Made by a program: the position numbers and the translations under genes | Notes under the pieces: generated by a model | Databases searched by the model: none | What the model saw: the letters and a program-made list of their open reading frames with translations, nothing else | Told to the model about the DNA's origin: nothing | Assembly: GCA_002440085.1 (NCBI GenBank) | Contig: DJRM01000011.1 | Span: forward strand, 1 to 15,012 | Origin: Bacteroidales bacterium UBA6360 | Lineage (GTDB): Bacteria; Bacteroidota; Bacteroidia; Bacteroidales; UBA932 | Direction of reading: 5' to 3' | Length of the DNA: 15,012 bases | Shown here: positions 1-6,667 of the stretch, in pieces | Position numbering within the stretch: position 1 is the first letter of the stretch | Layout: each line of letters begins with the position of its first letter

Positions 1-142
1 TCAGATAATGGACTCCGGGAATGCGCTCCACCTCGCGTCGCACGGTTCCATAGACCGTATATCCTTCCGCGCACAGCAGCTTCGCGGACTCCAGCCCGAA
101 TCCCGAAGAAATTCCCGTAATAAGAACAACCTTTGTTTCCAT
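1..142 (-). CDS. Short-chain dehydrogenase/reductase (SDR), N-terminal fragment
   Basis: The first 47 codons of a minus-strand gene that runs off the left window edge. The start codon is at 140-142. The protein opens with METKVVLITG followed by ISSGFG, which gives the TGxxxGxG dinucleotide-binding motif of classical SDR enzymes right after the first beta strand. The next strand reads GYTVYGTVRR; the arginines at its end are often seen in NADP(H)-preferring members, but this is weak evidence. The active-site YxxxK lies outside the window, so substrate and exact function cannot be given. The gene follows the V-ATPase operon on the same strand but is separated from atpK by a strong terminator, so it is probably a separate transcription unit. 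Family assignment is secure; specificity is unknown. Confidence 0.85.
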   Translation of the reverse strand, partial: METKVVLITGISSGFGLESAKLLCAEGYTVYGTVRREVERIPGVHYL

Positions 143-180
143 ATTTCAGAGGCAATTCAAATTCTTTTCACCTTTCTTTC

Positions 181-220
181 AAAAAAAAATCAGGGCATTT
201 CGCCTCAGCGAAATGCCCTG
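181..220 (-). terminator. Rho-independent terminator of the V-ATPase operon
   Basis: Positions 191-203 (CAGGGCATTTCGC) and 208-220 (GCGAAATGCCCTG) form a perfect 13-bp stem with a 4-nt loop. On the minus strand the hairpin is followed at once by a run of U (complement of the A run at 181-189). That polarity makes it a minus-strand terminator, about 160 nt past the atpK stop and upstream of the SDR gene. It should end transcription of the V-ATPase operon. Confidence 0.92.
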
Positions 221-263
221 CAAATTTATAAAAATTCTCTCAAATTATAATTGCTGAGAGGGA

Positions 264-380
264 GGGTGAATATGAGAGATGAAATGCAAGGCGCTCAGTG
301 AAGATGAAACCGCAGCAACCTGATGGTTGTGAGGATTTCATCAAGATGAGCAACGCGGCAGTTCGCTCTCAGATTCGCCC
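264..380 (+). repeat. Structured repeat element E1 (copy 1 of a two-copy family)
   Basis: A 117-nt element that shares four sequence blocks with E2 at 13342-13466: 279-292 (ATGAAATGCAAGGC), 307-320 (AAACCGCAGCAACC), 325-338 (GGTTGTGAGGATTT) and 351-366. The fold has an outer stem of 264-278 with 366-380 (14 of 15 pairs, one of them U-G). An inner stem pairs 293-297 with 347-351, and 303-309 with 336-342. An apical hairpin pairs CAACC 316-320 with GGTTG 325-329. The right arm ends 2 nt from the atpK stop codon, and the operon terminator lies about 45 nt beyond the left arm. It could be a structured RNA or a hairpin-forming mobile repeat. The strand is only modestly supported: most non-Watson-Crick pairs read as G-U on the plus strand. 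I do not recognise the family. Confidence 0.8.
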
Positions 381-382
381 GA

Positions 383-817
383 CTAAAGTACTGCCATGAT
401 GGAGCCTACAAGTGCGAGGATAGCATAGAACTCAGGAAGGGCGGCATAGATGAGCGTGTTCGTCATCACGCTGTGTCCCTGGCTTTCACCCACGATACCG
501 TTCGCGCAGACCTGACCCTGACGGATTGCAGAGAAAAGGCAGACGAGACCCACTGCAAGACCTACTCCGAAAAGGAGCGGGCCCTTTGTCGCGAAGTCCG
601 GCTTGAACACGACGAGCCAGAGAAGGAAGCCCACGAAGCCGTAGAGACCCTGGGTTGCAGGGAGAGCGGAGAGAATCATGTAGGTTGAAGACTTCTCCGG
701 GTTCTTTTTGAGAGCACCCTCGGCTGCGTTTGCAGCGATGGTGGTTCCGTAGCTGGAACCGATGCCGGCAAGGCCAAGCATGAGGCCGAGGCCGAGATAA
801 CCAAGAATTTCGTTCAT
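383..817 (-). CDS. atpK: V-type ATP synthase subunit K (membrane ring, c-like proteolipid)
   Basis: This 144-residue, four-helix proteolipid forms the ion-carrying rotor ring of the membrane V0 sector. It consists of two fused helical hairpins. The first carries ALPATQGLYG (residues 51-60), the second RQGQV (99-103) and LPEFYAIL (127-134). E129 is the single ion-binding carboxylate; Q56 sits at the equivalent place in the first hairpin, as usual for duplicated V-type rings. L52, T55, Q56, Q100 and E129 line up with the Na+ ligands L61, T64, Q65, Q110 and E139 of Enterococcus hirae NtpK, so Na+ coupling is likely. It is the last gene of the operon, 26 nt after atpI, with no Shine-Dalgarno sequence. 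Structured repeat E1 and a terminator follow. Confidence 0.95.
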   Translation of the reverse strand: MNEILGYLGLGLMLGLAGIGSSYGTTIAANAAEGALKKNPEKSSTYMILSALPATQGLYGFVGFLLWLVVFKPDFATKGPLLFGVGLAVGLVCLFSAIRQGQVCANGIVGESQGHSVMTNTLIYAALPEFYAILALVGSIMAVL

Positions 818-843
818 AATTGTATAAAGTTTATTGTTTTTGT

Positions 844-2670
844 TTATTTCTGTTTTGTAAGAGGGTTGTATTTAGCTCCGGTTCCCTCATATCCGGAATT
901 TTTGAAGTACTCCACGAAAGTCAGACGCAGCGGGTGCACGAATGCTCCGAGGCAGGACATGGCGAGATTAAGAACATGTCCGAAGATGAGGATTATGATG
1001 CAGAACACCCAGTTCACGCCAGGAACAGGGATGTCGAGAATCATGGTTCCCATGATGTTGAACGCGTTTCCGAGCATACCGCCGGCAAGCCCGAGGGCGT
1101 AGAGACGTATGTAACTCAGAACATCACCGAGAAGGCCTGTGACCATGTTGTATGTGTCCCAGAGCCCGGAGCCAATGTTTACCAACGGGTTGCGTCCCGG
1201 CGTGTTGAATACGTATATCGCAAGTCCGCTGACAACGGCGAGAGCGATGATTGTCCATTTGAACGCTTCCGCCGAAAGGACTTCCGTCATGCCGAGGGCG
1301 ATAACAATGATGCCTCCGACTATGAGCGTCGTCCAGCCCCATGTAGCGACGGTGTTCTTGAATCCGAACCTCTTCGTGAAGTTGATGGTCTTGATTATCA
1401 TCGCGAGGCAGATGTGGAACACTCCCACCGCGACGGCAAGGACCATCTGAACCGGGAATCCTGCAATCTTCGCGTCCGTGAACCAGCCGTCGATGCAGAG
1501 TGCCTTGAGCCATTTCGGAGCCCATGAAGCGTCGAGTATGCTCATTCCGAAGAATGTTCCGAGCACAAGTCCCACGACGAAGGTCATCCCGCCGAGGAAC
1601 CCGATGAGACGGTACATCTTTCCGAGGCTCGTGTTCTGCATCTTCAGCCTCATGTAGAGGGCGATGAGCATGAGGACTATTCCGTAGCCGGCATCGCCCA
1701 TGCACATGGCGAAGAAGAGCATGAAGAACGGTCCGAGCACCGGAGTTGGGTCAAACTCGTCATAGACAGGCATTCCGTACATTCCGGTCAGAACCTCAAA
1801 GTTCTTTGCGAACCAGTTGTTTTTCAGCTTGATAGGCGGGTTGTCCTCCTTCTTTGCCGGCTCGTGGGTGTAATAGACATCCATCGAGTCGAACTCACTG
1901 CACAGCCTCTCGTCGTCAGATGTCGGCGCGAAGCCGGTGAGAACCGTCACGCAGTTGTCCACCGCCTTTTCAGTAGCCGCCCCGGCGAGGTAGAGGTCGA
2001 GCTCGCCGAGCTTTTCCTCGTAGACCGAGCGGATTTCGTCTCCGCATGACTTGAGGTTTCCGAGCCGGGTCTGCTCGACTGCGAGCTTGTCCTGAAGTTC
2101 AGAGAGGGTCTTCTCGGCCTCGTTCACAGAACCTTCCGGAGCTGCAATCGGCTCGATAGGGAAACTGTAGTCCGCGTCTGCGGGAGCGACAGTCACGAAA
2201 TAGACGGTCGTGTCGGTCTCGCTTATGATTTCAAGCGGCTGAATCTCGCTCCATGAGGAGTCGAACTTCTTTTTCTGACAACTGTAGAACCTCAATTTAA
2301 GTCCTTGAGACTCAAGTTTATGGATGTCCTCGCTGCTGAACTCGCCCCACGGCTTGCGGACAGAGACTTCCTTCTTAGCCGAGGAAATTTCAGCCGAGGT
2401 TTCCGCAATATTCGCCTGAGTGTCAAGGACAGCCTTCACCGGGCATCCCTCGAACTTGAATCCCGTTTCCGGTTCTCCCTTGCAGGCCTTGAGAACGGCC
2501 AGAGCCTTCTTTGCCTCGTCGGCTTCCGAAAGCAGTTCCGATGACTTCTCATCGACCGGTTTGACGGAGCGCGTGACATCGACGACCCCAAGTTCCTGTA
2601 GCTTAGCCAGAAATTCCTCCGTCTGCTCCGAGAGCATGATGAAGGAGTATTTTGTCATCTTAGTTACCAT
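844..2670 (-). CDS. atpI: V-type ATP synthase subunit I (membrane stator, a-like)
   Basis: This subunit forms the membrane half-channels that pass ions to the K ring and ties V0 to the peripheral stalk. I start it at 2670 (MVTKMTKYSF), giving 608 residues. That start overlaps the atpD end by 11 nt and matches the way family members begin; an upstream in-frame ATG at 2709 would add 13 basic residues and is less likely. Residues 1 to about 305 are the cytoplasmic domain with coiled coils. The rest holds several membrane helices, among them PFFMLFFAMCMGDAGYG and GLLGDVLSYIRLYALGLAGG. The arginine in LSYIRLYAL (R522) matches the essential arginine that faces the ring carboxylate. The C-terminal FVHPLRLTFVEYF is also typical. 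Expression is probably coupled to atpD through the overlap. Confidence 0.95.
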   Translation of the reverse strand: MVTKMTKYSFIMLSEQTEEFLAKLQELGVVDVTRSVKPVDEKSSELLSEADEAKKALAVLKACKGEPETGFKFEGCPVKAVLDTQANIAETSAEISSAKKEVSVRKPWGEFSSEDIHKLESQGLKLRFYSCQKKKFDSSWSEIQPLEIISETDTTVYFVTVAPADADYSFPIEPIAAPEGSVNEAEKTLSELQDKLAVEQTRLGNLKSCGDEIRSVYEEKLGELDLYLAGAATEKAVDNCVTVLTGFAPTSDDERLCSEFDSMDVYYTHEPAKKEDNPPIKLKNNWFAKNFEVLTGMYGMPVYDEFDPTPVLGPFFMLFFAMCMGDAGYGIVLMLIALYMRLKMQNTSLGKMYRLIGFLGGMTFVVGLVLGTFFGMSILDASWAPKWLKALCIDGWFTDAKIAGFPVQMVLAVAVGVFHICLAMIIKTINFTKRFGFKNTVATWGWTTLIVGGIIVIALGMTEVLSAEAFKWTIIALAVVSGLAIYVFNTPGRNPLVNIGSGLWDTYNMVTGLLGDVLSYIRLYALGLAGGMLGNAFNIMGTMILDIPVPGVNWVFCIIILIFGHVLNLAMSCLGAFVHPLRLTFVEYFKNSGYEGTGAKYNPLTKQK

Positions 2671-3271
2671 CCTGTGCGTCCTCCTCTTCCGCGTGCCGCT
2701 GCTTGACAATCTTGGATGCCGCCTTGGAGAGGTTCTCCTCGTCCTCCATATACCTCTTTATCTTGCGGATGGCCTCCTGATAGCCCGGAATCTGCACCTT
2801 TTCGTAGAGGTTCACCTTCTGGGTGGTCTTCTTCCTCTGAAAATCCAGGATGCGGCTCTTTTCCTTATAGACCTCCGACTCTATACCGAGACGCGAGAGC
2901 TCCTTGAGGATTGCCACTCCGTCCGCATACCATGCCGGCTTGGCGAAGGCGTTGAACTCGTGGATTTCGAAGGATATGCCCTTGAGCTCCGGGGTCTTCA
3001 CTCCGGCCACCTTCACCGTGACAAGGTCAACGTCGGTGATGGAAATCAGGCCCGGTTCGAACTCGTTCCAGAGGGCTGCAAGATAGTCGTATTTTTTGAG
3101 GGCGGCTTCAAGATCTTCAATCAGCTTCTCCGAATAATCCTTGGCGCGGCGAACCTCAAGACGCAGGGCGCTCTCCTTGTTCTTCAACGTCGGGAGGGCG
3201 TTCTGACGCATCTTCAGCTGCTTGCCGATATCATTAAGAGACGTCTTGTTATATTGAAACTTAATAGCCAT
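2660..3271 (-). CDS. atpD: V-type ATP synthase subunit D (central rotor shaft)
   Basis: Subunit D is the long helical hairpin that turns inside the A3B3 hexamer and carries torque to the ring. From the start at 3271 the protein has 203 residues and begins MAIKFQYNKTSLNDIGKQLK, which closely matches family N-termini. It is rich in charged coiled coil at both ends (residues about 10-70 and 150-203), as expected. An in-frame ATG at 3316 would add 15 residues (MKNGYEPKRLTNPDY) that do not look like the family; that codon also lies inside a duplicated leader repeat, so I prefer 3271. The end overlaps the atpI start by 11 nt. The 283-nt gap to atpB upstream is far longer than the other gaps in this operon and holds two direct repeats. 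Confidence 0.93.
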   Translation of the reverse strand: MAIKFQYNKTSLNDIGKQLKMRQNALPTLKNKESALRLEVRRAKDYSEKLIEDLEAALKKYDYLAALWNEFEPGLISITDVDLVTVKVAGVKTPELKGISFEIHEFNAFAKPAWYADGVAILKELSRLGIESEVYKEKSRILDFQRKKTTQKVNLYEKVQIPGYQEAIRKIKRYMEDEENLSKAASKIVKQRHAEEEDAQDGN

Positions 3272-3308
3272 ATAATCTGGATTTGTTAATCTTTTGGGCT
3301 CATATCCA

Positions 3309-3381
3309 TTTTTCATCGGTCATTTGGCCCGCCAAACTCCCTCTTCCAAAATGAATCTGTTCTCAAAAATCTTAAACAAAT
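3309..3381 (-). repeat. Imperfect direct repeat, copy 1 (upstream of atpD)
   Basis: This 73-nt unit is closely matched by 3413-3484. Shared stretches on the plus strand include TTTTTCATC, GCCAAACTCC, TTCTTCCAAAATGAATCT and CTCAAAAATCT; differences are scattered substitutions plus a 1-nt indel. The unit lies in the atpD leader. On the minus strand one frame reads IFENRFILEEGVWRAK followed by a stop, much like the peptide encoded by copy 2, but this copy has no ATG in that frame. Function unknown; it could be a local duplication or a dispersed leader element. Confidence 0.85.
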
Positions 3382-3412
3382 AATTTATAAATTTTACTTA
3401 ATTCATTCTTTG

Positions 3413-3484
3413 TTTTTCATCTGTCATTTGCCTGCCAAACTCCTTCTTCCAAAATGAATCTATCCTCAAAAATCTGAATCAAAT
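3413..3484 (-). repeat. Imperfect direct repeat, copy 2 (downstream of atpB)
   Basis: This 72-nt unit is the partner of 3309-3381, offset by about 104 nt with an AT-rich spacer (3382-3412). It contains most of a 31-codon minus-strand ORF at 3417-3512. Both copies end on the minus strand with ATGAC(A/C)GATGAAAAA, so each also has a tiny ORF starting MTDEK. No hairpin or U-tract marks it as a terminator, so it does not obviously end transcription between atpB and atpD. Confidence 0.85.
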
Positions 3485-3512
3485 CATTCAATTCAATAAG
3501 GTGTGGATTCAT
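3417..3512 (-). CDS. Possible 31-residue small ORF in the atpB-atpD gap
   Basis: A minus-strand ORF from the ATG at 3510-3512 to the TGA at 3417-3419. It begins MNPHLIELNDLIQ and continues IFEDRFILEEGVWQANDR. The start follows an A/T-rich stretch like other starts here, and no other ATG-initiated frame fills this gap. The second half is mirrored by the neighbouring repeat copy (IFENRFILEEGVWRAK). That similarity may simply reflect DNA duplication. I do not recognise the peptide; it may be a gene remnant and not an expressed protein. Confidence 0.2.
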   Translation of the reverse strand: MNPHLIELNDLIQIFEDRFILEEGVWQANDR

Positions 3513-3554
3513 TTTATGAAAAACAAATATTTTAAAAATATAATCTGTTATTAC

Positions 3555-4874
3555 TTAGTTTTTCCAGTACTTGTCGATGAGCGCCTGCTTGATGCCGGTC
3601 TCAGCCTTGGAGAAGTACTTGCCGAAGAGCTCCCATGCGGTGTCGAGCATCTCGTCGAGGGAGAGATTGACGTCGATGGAGAGGATTCTCGTGGCGTAGT
3701 CCTTCGCGTAGGCGAGGCAGCGGTGGTCGTAGTCCGAAAGGTCGAAACCGTTTTCGAGCTTCGTCTTCGCGTTCTGTGCATCGGCATAGAGGCGGACAGA
3801 GGCGTTCATCACTTGAGAGTGGTCTTCGCGGGTCTTCTTGCCCTGCACGAGCTGCTTGAGTCGCGAGAGGGAACGGAACGGGTCGATGATGACCTTGCCG
3901 GAATCCGGATCGTTGCGGAGGAAGAGCTGCCCCTCGGTGATGTAGCCGGTGTTGTCCGGGATGGCGTGTGTGATGTCCCCGTCGTTGAGCGTTGTCACCG
4001 CGATGATTGTGATTGAACCTCCGTCAGGCAGCTGCACTGCCTTCTCGTAAATCTTTGCGAGGTCTGAGTAGAGCGAGCCCGGCATGGAGTCCTTTGACGG
4101 AATCTGGTCCATACGGTTCGACACAATCGAGAGCGCGTCGGCGTAGAGCGTCATGTCGGTGAGGAGCACGAGCACCTTCTCGTTCTTCTCCACTGCAAAA
4201 TACTCTGCGGCTGTAAGTGCCATGTCCGGGATGAGGAGTCGCTCCACAGGCGGCTGCTCGGTAGTGTTCACGAAGGATATGATCTTGTCGAGCGCACCGG
4301 CTGCCTCGAACTCATGCTTGAAGTAGAGATAGTCGTCGTTCGAGAGTCCCATTCCGCCGAGGATAATCTTGTCGACGTCCGCACGGAGGGCAACCTGAGC
4401 CATCACGTTGTTGTAAGGCTGGTCGGAGTCCGCGAAGAACGGAATCTTCTGTCCGGACACGAGCGTGTTGTTCAGGTCGATGCCGGCGATTCCCGTAGGG
4501 ATAATCTCAGAAGGCTGTTTCCTTTTGTACGGGTTCACTGACGGACCGCCGATTTCGCGGACTTCGCCTTCAACCTCAGGGCCGCCGTCGATAGGGTGTC
4601 CGTATGCGTTGAAGAACCGTCCGGCGAGTTCCTCGCTCACATGGAGGCTCGGAGCCTCACCGAGGAAAGTGACCTCGGCATCGGTCGGGATGCCTTCCGT
4701 TCCGGCGAAGACCTGAAGCGTGACGACCGGACCCTTGGTCTTTACGACCTGTGCAAGTCTGCCGTCAACAACGGCAAGCTCATCGTTGGAAACTCCCTCG
4801 GCCTTCAGCGCTACTGTGGCCTTGGTTATGCCTTCCAATTTCGTATAGATTTTCTGATATGCCTTATTTGCCAT
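3555..4874 (-). CDS. atpB: V-type ATP synthase subunit B (non-catalytic nucleotide-binding)
   Basis: Subunit B alternates with subunit A in the V1 hexamer and supplies part of each nucleotide site without a full P-loop of its own. I start it at 4874 (MANKAYQKIYTKLEGI), giving 439 residues. This start overlaps the atpA end by 11 nt; an in-frame ATG at 4904 would add 10 residues of unlikely sequence. The beta-barrel domain is followed by GHPIDGGP and the nucleotide-binding core. Where subunit A has its P-loop, B has a degenerate loop (residues 140-153, SGQKIPFFADSDQP), as expected for the non-catalytic subunit. The motifs DNTGYITEGQLFL and DPFRSLSRLKQLV, both conserved in B subunits, follow. 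The length is normal. The upstream gene is atpA, consistent with coupled translation at equal stoichiometry. Confidence 0.96.
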   Translation of the reverse strand: MANKAYQKIYTKLEGITKATVALKAEGVSNDELAVVDGRLAQVVKTKGPVVTLQVFAGTEGIPTDAEVTFLGEAPSLHVSEELAGRFFNAYGHPIDGGPEVEGEVREIGGPSVNPYKRKQPSEIIPTGIAGIDLNNTLVSGQKIPFFADSDQPYNNVMAQVALRADVDKIILGGMGLSNDDYLYFKHEFEAAGALDKIISFVNTTEQPPVERLLIPDMALTAAEYFAVEKNEKVLVLLTDMTLYADALSIVSNRMDQIPSKDSMPGSLYSDLAKIYEKAVQLPDGGSITIIAVTTLNDGDITHAIPDNTGYITEGQLFLRNDPDSGKVIIDPFRSLSRLKQLVQGKKTREDHSQVMNASVRLYADAQNAKTKLENGFDLSDYDHRCLAYAKDYATRILSIDVNLSLDEMLDTAWELFGKYFSKAETGIKQALIDKYWKN

Positions 4875-6618
4875 TGCTGAGGAGTGTATTAAGTTTGTTT
4901 TCAAATGCCTTGAACTGCTCGCCGCGGAATTCGGAGTAGTTCATCTGACGGAGAATGTTGATGATCTCCTTGAAGAAGTCGCGGCATTTCTCGAAGTCCT
5001 CGAACTCAAATGTGCGGTCGCATATTCCGAGCACGAGCTCTACCATATATTTCTGCCTGTCAAGAGGACAGAGGGCGTCAATCGCGTCGAAGGCGTCCTG
5101 CTGCAGGATGACGAAGTCGATGAGTTCGGATTTCCAGAACAGTTCGTGATAGTTCATCGGCACGCCGTCATCGCCGAGGATGTTGATCTGCTCCTGTGCC
5201 TCGCGTCCCTTGCGGATGAGGTTCTTGAGCTTATTGACTTTCTCACCCCAACCCGGAGCGATGGTCTTTTCGAGATATTCCTGAATCTCAGGGTATTCGA
5301 GATACTTAGAATATGAGTCAATCGGGTTCACCGCCGGATATCTCTTCTGGTCCGCACGCTTCTGCTCAAGAGCGTAGAAGCAGCGTGCCGCCTTCTTGGT
5401 GGATTCGGTCACCGGCTCCTTGAGGTTACCTCCCGCCGGGGATACTGTTCCGATGAAGGTGACAGAACCGGTCTGTCCGTTGTTCAGCACGACCATTCCG
5501 GCACGCGCGTAGAAGTTGGAGATGATGGCTGAAAGATCGACTGGGAACGCATCCGCTCCAGGAAGCTCCTCCAGGCGGTTACTCATCTCCCTGAGGGCCT
5601 GTGCCCATCTTGAAGTCGAGTCGGCGAGCAGGAGAACCTTCATGCCCATGGCGCGGTAGTACTCGCAGATTGTCATCGCCGTATAGACGGATGCCTCTCG
5701 TGCCGCCACCGGCATGTTGGAGGTGTTGCAGATGATTGTGGTACGCTCCATCAGGTGACGTCCGGTGTGCGGGTCAATAAGTTCCGGGAACTCAGTGAAG
5801 ATTTCCACGACCTCGTTCGCACGCTCTCCGCAGGCCGCCATCACGATGACCTGAGCATCACCCTGCTTCGCGATGGCGTGCTGGAGCACGGTCTTTCCGC
5901 AGCCGAACGGCCCCGGGATGAAGCCCGTGCCGCCTTCCGCGATAGGGTCGAGGGTGTCGATTACGCGCACTCCCGTCTCCATGATTCTTGCCGGCCTCGG
6001 CTTTTCCCTGTATCCCTTGACAGCAACCTTGACAGGCCATTTCTGCGTCATCGAGACCTTCACTTCCTCGCCATCCTCGCTCACGAGCACGGCAATTGTG
6101 TCGTTAATCTTGTACTGTCCCGCGGCCGCAACCGACTTCACGGTGTATTCGCCCTTGAATGCGAACGGCACCATAATCTTGTGAGGCAGCCAGCCTTCCT
6201 TCACTTCTCCGAGCCAGTCGGCGGCGATGACCTGGTCGCCAGGCTTCGCTATAGGGGTGAAGTCCCAAAGTTTCTCGTGGTCAAGAGGTTCGGTGTATTC
6301 GCCCCTCTTGAGGAACACTCCGGTCATCGTTGTGAGATTGTTCTGGAGTCCGTCATAGCAGCTTGAGAGAAGTCCCGGGCCGAGCGTGACCTCAAGCATC
6401 CTGTTCTCAAAAACTACCTTGTTGCCGTTTTTCAGGCCACGGGTGCTCTCGAACACCTGCACAGCCGCGTTTGATCCGTTGACCTTGATGACCTCGGCCA
6501 TGAGCTCGGTTCCGTCGACGTCGATGAAGCAGATTTCATTCTGCGAAACCGGACCGTCCACCGCGACAGTGACAAGGTTTGAGACGATGCCCGTCACCTT
6601 TCCTGTAGTCTTGTTCAT
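4864..6618 (-). CDS. atpA: V-type ATP synthase subunit A (catalytic)
   Basis: This catalytic subunit hydrolyses or makes ATP (EC 7.1.2.2). It has 584 residues, the usual length. It has an N-terminal beta-barrel (about 1-75), then the A-specific bulge region (about 110-190) that tells it from F-type beta subunits. The Walker A motif GPFGCGKT is at residues 236-243, followed by ACGERANEVVE with the catalytic glutamate E265. The Walker B strand MKVLLLADSTSRWAQALRE ends at D333. The C-terminal helical domain runs to residue 584. The gene begins 49 nt after the DUF2764 gene, with an AT-rich leader and no Shine-Dalgarno sequence. It ends AATGGCAAATAA, inside which atpB starts. Confidence 0.97.
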   Translation of the reverse strand: MNKTTGKVTGIVSNLVTVAVDGPVSQNEICFIDVDGTELMAEVIKVNGSNAAVQVFESTRGLKNGNKVVFENRMLEVTLGPGLLSSCYDGLQNNLTTMTGVFLKRGEYTEPLDHEKLWDFTPIAKPGDQVIAADWLGEVKEGWLPHKIMVPFAFKGEYTVKSVAAAGQYKINDTIAVLVSEDGEEVKVSMTQKWPVKVAVKGYREKPRPARIMETGVRVIDTLDPIAEGGTGFIPGPFGCGKTVLQHAIAKQGDAQVIVMAACGERANEVVEIFTEFPELIDPHTGRHLMERTTIICNTSNMPVAAREASVYTAMTICEYYRAMGMKVLLLADSTSRWAQALREMSNRLEELPGADAFPVDLSAIISNFYARAGMVVLNNGQTGSVTFIGTVSPAGGNLKEPVTESTKKAARCFYALEQKRADQKRYPAVNPIDSYSKYLEYPEIQEYLEKTIAPGWGEKVNKLKNLIRKGREAQEQINILGDDGVPMNYHELFWKSELIDFVILQQDAFDAIDALCPLDRQKYMVELVLGICDRTFEFEDFEKCRDFFKEIINILRQMNYSEFRGEQFKAFENKLNTLLSNGK

Positions 6619-6667
6619 GTTGTTGATATACTTTTATAAATTATTATTCGTTCATAAGCCGGCAGGG

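Noticed and set aside
264..380. E1/E2 as integron attC sites
   Set aside because: They form long hairpins, but I see no paired RYYYAAC/GTTRRRY core sites, no cassette arrangement and no integrase in the window.
264..380. E1/E2 as a cis-acting riboswitch
   Set aside because: Both copies lie at the 3' ends of genes (atpK, yebC, esterase) and not in the leader of a metabolic gene, and no expression platform follows on the plus strand.
820..1527. 235-codon plus-strand ORF opposite atpI
   Set aside because: It is antisense to the conserved membrane domain of atpI, with highly charged low-quality sequence and no recognisable domain.
5755..6366. 203-codon plus-strand ORF opposite atpA
   Set aside because: It lies antisense to the most conserved part of the catalytic subunit; its composition is that of a shadow frame.
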